Shown here in pieces: positions 56,767-64,000 of a stretch of 64,000 nt of DNA. Origin of the DNA: Moritella sp. 24. GTDB taxonomy: Bacteria; Pseudomonadota; Gammaproteobacteria; Enterobacterales; Moritellaceae. The first letter of the stretch is position 1, and each line of letters opens with the position of its first letter. A model generated the notes under the pieces. That model searched no databases, was not told the DNA's origin, and was given only the letters and a program-made list of their open reading frames with translations. Both the position numbers and the translations under genes were made by a program. Location of the stretch: NCBI RefSeq assembly GCF_018219155.1, contig NZ_CP056123.1, positions 2,861,505 to 2,925,504 on the forward strand, written 5' to 3'.

Positions 56767-58248
56767 CTATTTAGATAAACTTGTGACCCATAGTTGAACG
56801 GATGAACGAATAAGTTTGATACCACTCACACTTATGGAGTCTGGCAACTGATAATAATTTATCGGCCACATAAATTTAACTAGCTTATTTTGTAAGAATT
56901 TATTCATTTCTTTGGTTGATAATTGCGCAACAGAGTCAATTACAGCAATTGGACGCTGGCCAAAATCAGAATCTTCAGATGGGAAAACCAAGGCTTGGTT
57001 GATTAATGGATGGGAAAGTAAAGCACGTTCAATATGTTCTGGATGAATATTTTCACCGCCTGAAATAAACATATTATCAACACGCCCTAAGATAAACAGT
57101 TCATTATTCACACAATTATCACTCGCCTTTTTACCTAAGTCTCCAGTCGTTAACCAACCATGGCAATCAGTCATAGAGCGTAATGAGCCACGATAATAAT
57201 AACCTAAGCCTAAACAGTCACCCCGTACCTTAATTTGCTGATCATCAATCATCAGCTCGCGATGCGCTAATACAGTCCCAACGCCCGTACTGCTATCTGC
57301 TTGTTTTGCGGTTACTGTCGAGGCCATTTCTGTCATACCATAACCAGACCAGCAATCGATACCCAGCGCTTTTGCTTTATCTGTTAATACCACAGGAATA
57401 ACAGCACCACCGAGCAAGATACGTTTAAGATGACTAGGATGGCGACTTATTGCGATGTCATTAAGGTATCGACGCAGTTGTGTCGGTACTAAAGACGCAT
57501 GTGTCACCTGTGATAGCAACTCAACAAAGTTCTCACCAAGGGATAATACGATCTGGCCACCAGCAAATAACCAGCGCCAAACAATTGCTAATCCAGAGAC
57601 ATGAAATAAAGGTAACGACAACAACCAGCTATCTTGTGCTGTATAACTAAATACAGCCAATAGACCCGCTGCAGAATGAAGGTGATTATTGGCACAGTGT
57701 GCGACCGCTTTTGCTTTACCACTCGAACCCGAAGTAAATACCACACTGGCTAAACGCTGTCCTTGCCATTCAGTATCATGCGCTTGAACCTTCACTTCAT
57801 CCGCTGTCGACATTAAGGGTGCAGATTCGCTAGTAAACACTAACTGCTCCGCATCTCCATATTCAAGTTCATGTAATGTATCCGATTCAAGATCTGCTCG
57901 CCAAATAAACCGAGCCGCTAATGTATCAAGCTTATCGTTTAACTGCCCACTACCCTGCTTCGGGTCTAATACCACACAACAGGCACCAAGTCGTAAACAA
58001 GCCAGATATAACCACAATACATCGGGACAATTAGTACTGATAGCGACCACGATATGGTCTTGTCGTAAACCTTGCTCACTGAGTTGGTTTGCATACTCAT
58101 CAACCCGTGAGTTTAATTGGTGCCAAGTAAATACGTTTTCACCATATGCGAGGGCTATGCCATTTGGGTTATGTTGCGACCAATATAGCCAAGGCCAACA
58201 ATCAAATGTGGCGTCAGTACGTATATTCTTACACTCGATATTATCCAT
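56767..58248 (-). CDS. menE: o-Succinylbenzoate-CoA ligase MenE
   Basis: 493 residues from the ATG at 58248, after AAGGATAG. Acyl-adenylate-forming family: P-loop VVFTSGSSGKAKAVAH (about 170-185), WSGYGMTEMA, WLTTGDLG and a VDNMFISGGENIHPEHIE block. It activates o-succinylbenzoate with CoA and ATP. The C-terminal catalytic-Lys region reads SGIKLIRSS; the Lys of the usual G-K motif seems to be present as IKLIR. Last gene of the men operon, 7 bases after menC. Confidence 0.9.
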   Translation of the reverse strand: MDNIECKNIRTDATFDCWPWLYWSQHNPNGIALAYGENVFTWHQLNSRVDEYANQLSEQGLRQDHIVVAISTNCPDVLWLYLACLRLGACCVVLDPKQGSGQLNDKLDTLAARFIWRADLESDTLHELEYGDAEQLVFTSESAPLMSTADEVKVQAHDTEWQGQRLASVVFTSGSSGKAKAVAHCANNHLHSAAGLLAVFSYTAQDSWLLSLPLFHVSGLAIVWRWLFAGGQIVLSLGENFVELLSQVTHASLVPTQLRRYLNDIAISRHPSHLKRILLGGAVIPVVLTDKAKALGIDCWSGYGMTEMASTVTAKQADSSTGVGTVLAHRELMIDDQQIKVRGDCLGLGYYYRGSLRSMTDCHGWLTTGDLGKKASDNCVNNELFILGRVDNMFISGGENIHPEHIERALLSHPLINQALVFPSEDSDFGQRPIAVIDSVAQLSTKEMNKFLQNKLVKFMWPINYYQLPDSISVSGIKLIRSSVQLWVTSLSK

Positions 58249-58255
58249 TCCGTTT

Positions 58256-59410
58256 CTATCCTTGCTCGACTTCCACAATACGATGCTGCGTTCTGCTTTG
58301 TGAATAGACAGCACAGGGTAATGTTGTAAGCACTAATAAAGGTAAATCACACCCGGGCCAAGGCATTGCTATTTGATGTTTGAAAACATGTACGGTATCT
58401 AAACCGGGCGTAGCATTCGGTGTTAACCACGTCGATAAATGCGCAAGTTGTAATAAACCAAAACTTGATTCAAGACTTGAACTGATAACAACGGTTAACC
58501 CCTGCTTATGCGCTTGATTAATTAATTCACCGCAATAAGATAAGCAGCCCGTTAGCATAGGTTTAATCACAATAGCAGCCACGTTAGCAGCATCGAAATC
58601 TGCATACCCAGTACTTGCAGCTCGAATCAATTCAATCCCCCCTCGCTTAGGATTAGCGCTAAGTTTACATTGGTCAGCATCACGCAAGCTTTCATCCCAC
58701 GCGATGGCAATACCAGTTTGATGCGAAAACTCTAAACACTCACAGACTAGTCCACAAGGCTCTTCGATAAAATCAATACGTGGGCGTAATTCGGGGGGGA
58801 CTTGGTTAGCAAACGCTAACGCACTCGTTAAATCCCAGCGTTGGTTAGCATCTAAACGTAAACGTAATTTGGGGTATTTTTGTAATAACTGTCTCGCTAT
58901 TTCACCATCGTGAATGGCAGCTTCAGGTGTCGCTTGCGAGGCTATTTTCAATTTACATAAGGAGGTTGTTACAAGCTGGGCATGTTTAGTACTTATCAAT
59001 CGGTGATCAGCAGCCAATAATAACGCACTAGCAAAGTGGTGATGACGATTGCTGCTATAAATAGCTTTCTGTAATCCATCTTCTAACTCCAACAAGGCCA
59101 TGCTAAAACCAAATGCAACAGAAGGACAATAAAGGTCAAGCTCTACAGTCCCCTGCTCTAGCCACTGTCTAATCACACTATCAAGTTGTTGTTTTGCTTG
59201 CGCTGCTGTCTCAATACTAAAACCAGGTAAAGGGGCTATTTCACCACGCCCAATGTGAGTCACTGGATTATTTTGGCACGACACCTGCGAATCAGTGCTT
59301 TCTTCCAGTTGAATGATCCAACCTTCACGAACACTGACAGACTGGCCACGTAATATCATGGCGCAGTCCAAAGGTAACTGATAATGGTACAGTTTAACCT
59401 TACGTTGCAT
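58256..59410 (-). CDS. menC: o-Succinylbenzoate synthase MenC
   Basis: 384 residues, longer than E. coli MenC (320). Enolase-superfamily elements: CKLKIA (general base Lys-x-Lys), LRLDANQRW (first metal ligand), IDFIEEP (second), IAWDESLRD (third) and VVISSSLESSFGLLQLAHL. It dehydrates SHCHC to o-succinylbenzoate. The start is 21 bases after menB. Extra residues are in the N-terminal half and the tail. Confidence 0.9.
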   Translation of the reverse strand: MQRKVKLYHYQLPLDCAMILRGQSVSVREGWIIQLEESTDSQVSCQNNPVTHIGRGEIAPLPGFSIETAAQAKQQLDSVIRQWLEQGTVELDLYCPSVAFGFSMALLELEDGLQKAIYSSNRHHHFASALLLAADHRLISTKHAQLVTTSLCKLKIASQATPEAAIHDGEIARQLLQKYPKLRLRLDANQRWDLTSALAFANQVPPELRPRIDFIEEPCGLVCECLEFSHQTGIAIAWDESLRDADQCKLSANPKRGGIELIRAASTGYADFDAANVAAIVIKPMLTGCLSYCGELINQAHKQGLTVVISSSLESSFGLLQLAHLSTWLTPNATPGLDTVHVFKHQIAMPWPGCDLPLLVLTTLPCAVYSQSRTQHRIVEVEQG

Positions 59411-59431
59411 TAACAGTGCTCCACTTGTTTA

Positions 59432-60298
59432 TTATGGATTACGTGGGAATTTGTCGAAGTTAGGACGGCGTTTTTCATTAAAAGCATTACGCCCTTCTTG
59501 TCCTTCTTCTGTCATGTAGAACATCATCGTCGCGTTACCGGCTAATTCTTGTAAACCAGCTTGACCATCACAATCTGCATTTAATGCTGCTTTTAAACAA
59601 CGTAATGACATAGGGCTGTGTTGTAGTACTTCACGACACCAACGTACTGTTTCACGTTCAAGTTCAGCCAGTGGCACAACCGTATTAACAAGTCCCATAT
59701 CAACCGCTTCTTGAGCATCATAAAAACGACATAAGAACCAGATTTCACGCGCTTTCTTTTGACCAACAATACGCGCCATGTATGATGCACCCCAACCGCC
59801 GTCGAACGAACCCACTTTAGGGCCTGTTTGTCCAAATTGAGCGTTGTCAGCAGCAATCGTTAAATCGCACATCATGTGTAATACATGACCGCCACCAACG
59901 GCATAACCAGCAACCGCAGCAATAACAGGTTTTGGACAAGTACGGATTTGACGTTGGAAATCCAATACGTTTAAATGATGCATACCTTCATCATCTTTAT
60001 AGCCGCCGTAATCGCCACGAATACTTTGATCACCACCCGAGCAGAATGCGTGTTCGCCCAAGCCTGTTAATACGATAACACCCACGTTTGAGTCATAACG
60101 TGCGTCGGCCAACGCCTGCATCATCTCTTGTACCGTTTGTGGGCGGAACGCATTACGCACTTGTGGACGTGCAATCGTGATTTTAGCGATACCATCTAAC
60201 GACTTATGAAATTGAATATCTTGGTACTCGCCTGTGCAGTCTTGCCATTCAACGTGTGCGTATAGTTCTGCTTCTGTGATCCCAACGGTTCTTGTCAT
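59432..60298 (-). CDS. menB: 1,4-Dihydroxy-2-naphthoyl-CoA synthase MenB
   Basis: 288 residues. Crotonase fold with [35 protein letters not shown] (oxyanion hole), [17 protein letters not shown] and [17 protein letters not shown], the MenB signature. It cyclises succinylbenzoyl-CoA. The ATG has AGGAATTATT upstream. There is a 140-base gap after menH, larger than elsewhere in the operon, so an internal promoter is possible. Confidence 0.95.
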   Translation of the reverse strand: MTRTVGITEAELYAHVEWQDCTGEYQDIQFHKSLDGIAKITIARPQVRNAFRPQTVQEMMQALADARYDSNVGVIVLTGLGEHAFCSGGDQSIRGDYGGYKDDEGMHHLNVLDFQRQIRTCPKPVIAAVAGYAVGGGHVLHMMCDLTIAADNAQFGQTGPKVGSFDGGWGASYMARIVGQKKAREIWFLCRFYDAQEAVDMGLVNTVVPLAELERETVRWCREVLQHSPMSLRCLKAALNADCDGQAGLQELAGNATMMFYMTEEGQEGRNAFNEKRRPNFDKFPRNP

Positions 60299-60438
60299 AA
60301 TAATTCCTAATCTATTAAAATTTTTAATCTGCTATAAATAGCTAATCTATAAAACGAAATGTCTAAACTCTGAAACGCTTCATTTCAGTCATGAAACTCT
60401 AAACGTTTAATCATGCAGCACAAAACAATGAAATTTGC

Positions 60439-61326
60439 TTAAGCAGCACTCCTTTGCGATGTTTTATTACTCATTACGTCATCAACAAAATCTCGAATCA
60501 ATTGGCTAAATACCAACGGTTGATCGGCATGTACGTTATGCCCAGCCTGAGATACCGTTCGATAATCAAGTTGACTGACTTGTGTTAATTGCTGGAATTT
60601 GGGGTCCCACTCACCACAAACCATCCGTATTGGATACGCTGACGATCGTAATGCGGGTAATAAGTTACCTTGTTTCGATAACGAAGTAGCAGCCAGCATC
60701 TTGCTAATTTGTAACCCACCTTTAAATCCATGACGGTCAGCTTGAACTTGGCAGCGTTTATCAATCAATGCTGTTTTTTGTGTCGCCGTTAATGATGAAA
60801 ACACCCCTTGTTGATACCAATCGATAAGTACAGTAGGTAACGCTTCCTCACTAAATCGCGTTACCCAACCTAAGTCATGCAACCCACGTTGTAGCTGTTC
60901 AGCGCTACTGTTTAACCCCGGATTACCACTTTCTAATAACAAACCATCAATGGTAAAGGGCCAATTAGCCGCTTGTTCGCAGGCAATAGTCATAGCAAGG
61001 CGTGCGCCTAACGAGTAACCGACCAAAATAACATTATCAAGTTGGTACTGAGACAGCGTAGTAATAATGAGTTGTTGTACATGTTTGAAATCATTAACCG
61101 TCACCGCTTGGCTACCAGCATGCCCCGGTAAATCAATACAGATACATTGATAATCCTGCGATAATTCAGCCACAATATGCTGCCAGTCCGCTGTCGAGCC
61201 TAATAAGCCATGTAAAAATACCAACGTAGGTCGTGATGATGTGCGAGAGTTCTCACAGTCAGCTGAAACAGAATAGAGTGGTAATAAGGTTTGTCGGCAC
61301 ATCAGTTTATTAGATAAAACAGGCAT
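60439..61326 (-). CDS. menH: SHCHC synthase MenH (alpha/beta hydrolase)
   Basis: 295 residues. Alpha/beta hydrolase fold: LVFLHGLLGSTADWQ, nucleophile Ser in LVGYSLGARLAM (about 112-123) and late His in SQAGHNVHADQP. It eliminates pyruvate from SEPHCHC in menaquinone synthesis. The ATG at 61326 has AGGTGAAAG upstream and overlaps the menD end by 17 bases. About 40 residues longer than E. coli MenH, mostly at the N-terminus. Confidence 0.88.
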   Translation of the reverse strand: MPVLSNKLMCRQTLLPLYSVSADCENSRTSSRPTLVFLHGLLGSTADWQHIVAELSQDYQCICIDLPGHAGSQAVTVNDFKHVQQLIITTLSQYQLDNVILVGYSLGARLAMTIACEQAANWPFTIDGLLLESGNPGLNSSAEQLQRGLHDLGWVTRFSEEALPTVLIDWYQQGVFSSLTATQKTALIDKRCQVQADRHGFKGGLQISKMLAATSLSKQGNLLPALRSSAYPIRMVCGEWDPKFQQLTQVSQLDYRTVSQAGHNVHADQPLVFSQLIRDFVDDVMSNKTSQRSAA

Positions 61327-63154
61327 CTTTCACCTCTGAAAATAATGACTTGAGTTGCTCTGCTGCTTTCCCCGCTGGCGTCTCAATTTCAATTAACAAA
61401 GTACGTACTTTCCCTGTCTCATCACGCATTGGTTGTAAACCATGATCAATCGCTGACAGCGCTTCAGCTAAGGTTTTCGGTTGGATATAATCTAAATCGA
61501 ACATGCCTGCTGCATGCTTAAACCCAAATCCATGAGGCATACGATACAACAGTTCTTTTTGTTGTTCTACAACGGGTAGCATGTCAAAAATAGCCCCACC
61601 GTCATTATTCAATACCACAATCACGCAAGGATGTTTTGGTTTTGAAAATAAAGCCAGTGAGTTCAAGTCATATAACAAAGACGTATCCCCCAACAAACAA
61701 ATCATCCCCTGCTCTTGCCCTGCTTGTACACCCGCAGCTGTCGCAACTAGCCCATCAATCCCAGACGCGCCACGATTACTAAACACTGGTACATCAGGGA
61801 GTTCAACAAACATATCTAACAACCGAACGATTAGGCTATTACCAATGAATAAACTTGTTGGCGTTGTGAGAGGCGGCATTGTTAGACAAGTATCTAATGT
61901 GGCAGCAAAACTGACCTCAGTTAGCGAATCGATATAATTTGTTTCAACAAGTTGTCGAACATAACTGCTCGCTTGTGTGAGCGCTTGCCCCCATTTATAG
62001 CCGCTAGTAGGGTGATTAAGATCCCCAACATCACTAAACATGCTGCTATCTGTCGCTAACGTATCATCTAACTGAAGATTTAACTCACCACGTGAAAACG
62101 AGGCTAACCACTGAGATACAGGGCTGATAAATTGTTTACATGCGTGATGATAAGGGTCTAATTGCCCCGCTTGTTCTGCAATTAGCCAGTAGTCCTGCCA
62201 ATCATGCTGTGCAATAAATTGACCTAAACGCTTTGATACTAAACGAGCACCAAACTGAACTAACACTTCCGCTTCCGCTAACTTTTCTCGACACGCGGCA
62301 TTTTGTAACCACACATCATAATGTGGCCATGCACTACTGCCACCTGCTTGGGGGTCAACAAGTACAGGCCAACCTAACATCTCAGCCCATGCTTTAATCG
62401 CTTGCATCTCAGCTGTTGCGATTGCACCAATCACAACTAAGCCTTTTTTATTAACGACAGGCATTGCGCCATATAATGCCGTCAGTGCTGTGGCATCTAA
62501 AGCATGCGTTTTTACAGGCGTGTTAATCGATAAATAGGTGTTTGATGAGTGCTGCCATTTCGTTATACCGACAAGGTACTCACTAAAATCAACCTCACCA
62601 CCATATAAAGGTTCAGGATAAGGACAATTGATGTGTACCGAGCCACCCACTTGTTGCTGTACCGCGATACTTTGGTCTATTTTACTCAGCAACCATTGTG
62701 GTGTGATAGCCAGACTGGGGCTTGGTAATAATAATTCATGACAAACATGACTCGAAAACAAACCAGCCTGCTGTATTGCTTGGTTCGCACCACAATTAAT
62801 TTGTTCAACGGGACGATCTGCAGTTAACAGTACTAACTTTTCTTTGGTTAAACCGCTTTCGACTACCGCGGGTAATAAGTTCGCAACCGCAGTACCCGAT
62901 GTAACAACCACCGCGACAGGTGCTTGTAACGACTTGGCTAAACCCAATGCATAAAAGCCCAGTCCACGTTCATCAAAATGACTATGTAGTGTGAGGTTAT
63001 CTTTACCGTCAGCAGCCAAAATGAGTGGTGTTGAACGTGAACCAGGCGCAACACAAACATGGCGAACACCCAAACGACTTAATTCTTCTAAAATTAAGTC
63101 GGCCCATAAACGGTTTAATGGTGCTTGCATCTCAGCAATAGAATGATTAATCAT
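61310..63154 (-). CDS. menD: SEPHCHC synthase MenD (thiamine diphosphate enzyme)
   Basis: 614 residues. ThDP-enzyme layout: LGVRHVCVAPGSRSTPLILAA near 30, TSGTAVANLLPAVVES near 85, and the cofactor-binding segment LLGDTSLLYDLNSLALF...VVLNNDGGAIFDMLP (about 495-530). It joins 2-oxoglutarate and isochorismate. The start overlaps the menF stop by 4 bases (ATGA) and the end overlaps menH by 17 bases, so the first three men genes are translationally coupled. Confidence 0.95.
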   Translation of the reverse strand: MINHSIAEMQAPLNRLWADLILEELSRLGVRHVCVAPGSRSTPLILAADGKDNLTLHSHFDERGLGFYALGLAKSLQAPVAVVVTSGTAVANLLPAVVESGLTKEKLVLLTADRPVEQINCGANQAIQQAGLFSSHVCHELLLPSPSLAITPQWLLSKIDQSIAVQQQVGGSVHINCPYPEPLYGGEVDFSEYLVGITKWQHSSNTYLSINTPVKTHALDATALTALYGAMPVVNKKGLVVIGAIATAEMQAIKAWAEMLGWPVLVDPQAGGSSAWPHYDVWLQNAACREKLAEAEVLVQFGARLVSKRLGQFIAQHDWQDYWLIAEQAGQLDPYHHACKQFISPVSQWLASFSRGELNLQLDDTLATDSSMFSDVGDLNHPTSGYKWGQALTQASSYVRQLVETNYIDSLTEVSFAATLDTCLTMPPLTTPTSLFIGNSLIVRLLDMFVELPDVPVFSNRGASGIDGLVATAAGVQAGQEQGMICLLGDTSLLYDLNSLALFSKPKHPCVIVVLNNDGGAIFDMLPVVEQQKELLYRMPHGFGFKHAAGMFDLDYIQPKTLAEALSAIDHGLQPMRDETGKVRTLLIEIETPAGKAAEQLKSLFSEVKDACFI

Positions 63155-64000
63155 GCGCGTTGTTGCTCTGATACAAAGTGGTTTAGACCCAATCCATCGC
63201 TGCTCATGTTCCGATGGATCTCAGTATCCGGTTCAAGTAGTGTTAACAAGGTCGCCGTTTTACGCTCTAACTCTTGCCATTCACTCATTGGATCAGAACC
63301 CGGTACAATACCTGCACCTGCAAATAACTGTAATTCATAACCTAATATTCGTGCACTACGTATCGCAACACAGAATTCACTTTGCTGCTGTCCAACATAT
63401 CCTAGCGCACCACTATACCAACCACGTGAAAAAGGTTCGTTTTCAGCAATGAAATCGAGTGCAGGTTGACGTGGTAATCCCGCTATCGCAGCTGTTGGTT
63501 GTAAGCTTGCTAATAGCTCTGCATCATCAACACCGGCGGCAAGTTCGCCTGAGATATGGTGTTTTAAGTGCTGAACTTTACGTAACTTCACTAATTCAGG
63601 CCGCATCGACACTTGTAAAGACGCACAACGGGAATCTAATCGCGACATTAAATCATCGACGACCAAACGGTTTTCATAACGATTTTTAGGATCATGTAAT
63701 AACCAATTCGCTAATGCCCGATCTTCAACCGTATCGTCACTGCGTGCAGCCGTTCCTGCGAGTGCTTCGGTGTGTAATTGGGTTTGTGTTCGCGTAAATA
63801 ACCGTTCAGGCGTTGAGCCAACAAAGTAATCGTTCGGCTTAAGTGCAAAGATGAAATGGAAACAGTGCTGATTAACTTGGCGACTTTTCTGTAAAAACTG
63901 AGCAGCAGAAAGTGGACGATTTAAAGTCAGGATACTTTGTCGTGCTAATACCACTTTAGCAAAGTGCTGTTGCTTAATTGCCGTTAAGGCTTTAGTAACA
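63151..64000 (-). CDS. menF: Isochorismate synthase MenF, 5'-truncated by window edge
   Basis: The open frame continues to the window edge without a start, giving 282 residues of the C-terminal part. The opening AKVVLARQSILTL, PERLFTR, EALAGTAARSDD, VDDLMSRLDSRC, HHISGELAAG, TAAIAGLPRQPALDFIAENEPFSRGWYSGALGYVG and CVAIRSARI are chorismate-binding-domain hallmarks; IAGLP is typical of isochorismate synthase in place of anthranilate synthase motifs. It converts chorismate to isochorismate, the first committed step. Promoter lies outside the window. Confidence 0.93.
   Translation of the reverse strand, partial: VTKALTAIKQQHFAKVVLARQSILTLNRPLSAAQFLQKSRQVNQHCFHFIFALKPNDYFVGSTPERLFTRTQTQLHTEALAGTAARSDDTVEDRALANWLLHDPKNRYENRLVVDDLMSRLDSRCASLQVSMRPELVKLRKVQHLKHHISGELAAGVDDAELLASLQPTAAIAGLPRQPALDFIAENEPFSRGWYSGALGYVGQQQSEFCVAIRSARILGYELQLFAGAGIVPGSDPMSEWQELERKTATLLTLLEPDTEIHRNMSSDGLGLNHFVSEQQRA

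Overview
The window looks like chromosome from a marine gammaproteobacterium of about 40% GC, near Moritella, Psychromonas or Vibrio. This rests on remembered gene content, not a database search: E. coli-type norR, hcp, hcr and men gene order, a torS/torT/torR sensor locus, a norspermidine-sensor pair (nspS-mbaA), a complete hut pathway, a small bacterial SRP RNA, and VCR-like attC sites. Genes lie on both strands and most are complete. The first gene (1-806) and the last (menF, 63151-64000) run off the window edges.

Layout, first third. 1-1909: end of a beta-propeller-like protein, a conserved hypothetical and a small membrane protein. 2177-7913: nitric oxide/nitrosative stress block with norR, a sigma-54 promoter, hcp, hcr and a universal stress protein. 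8102-9425: two tandem exported DUF1566 proteins. 9430-12830: an accessory zone with a YcxB-like protein, an orphan small protein and two GNAT acetyltransferases. Two integron attC-like sites flank the second acetyltransferase, so it is a mobile gene cassette with no integrase in the window. 12828-19336: hutC, hutI, hutG, hutU, hutH for histidine degradation, with HutC operator-like palindromes. 19384-22569: a small exported protein divergent from a Crp/Fnr-type regulator across three 21-bp repeats, then a BCCT transporter with a CRP-like site.

Middle. 22683-27388: DsbA-like protein, DUF1971 protein, 6-phospho-beta-glucosidase, PaiB-like protein and a divergent MocR regulator. 27468-30161: a long RecX-family protein, a SEC-C mini-protein, a DHH phosphoesterase and a lipoprotein. 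30581-34168: chemoreceptor, methyltransferase and GNAT. 34258-35681: an intact IS3/IS150-type insertion sequence with a 3-bp target duplication, just downstream of fumC. 37715-39732: a kinase-like and an inositol-monophosphatase-like gene overlapping by 4 bp. 40063-45945: a small exported protein, then torS, torT and torR in the E. coli arrangement but without torCAD beside torR. A cluster of tor-box-like decamers past the 3' end of torS faces a region with two hairpins, the last terminator-like, which may be a TorR-controlled small RNA.

Last part. 46103-50414: flavin reductase, then nspS-mbaA (periplasmic polyamine-binding protein and membrane GGDEF/EAL protein). 50435-54164: a LysR regulator divergent from doxX-pirin, a DUF938 methyltransferase, a YkgJ-like protein and YnfA. 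54474-54583: the SRP RNA (ffs), minus strand. 54717-56603: a GAF-GGDEF-EAL protein with a degenerate GGDEF motif. 56767-64000: the menaquinone operon menF-menD-menH-menB-menC-menE on the minus strand. Fumarase, menaquinone synthesis, TMAO sensing and nitrosative defence fit a facultative anaerobe.
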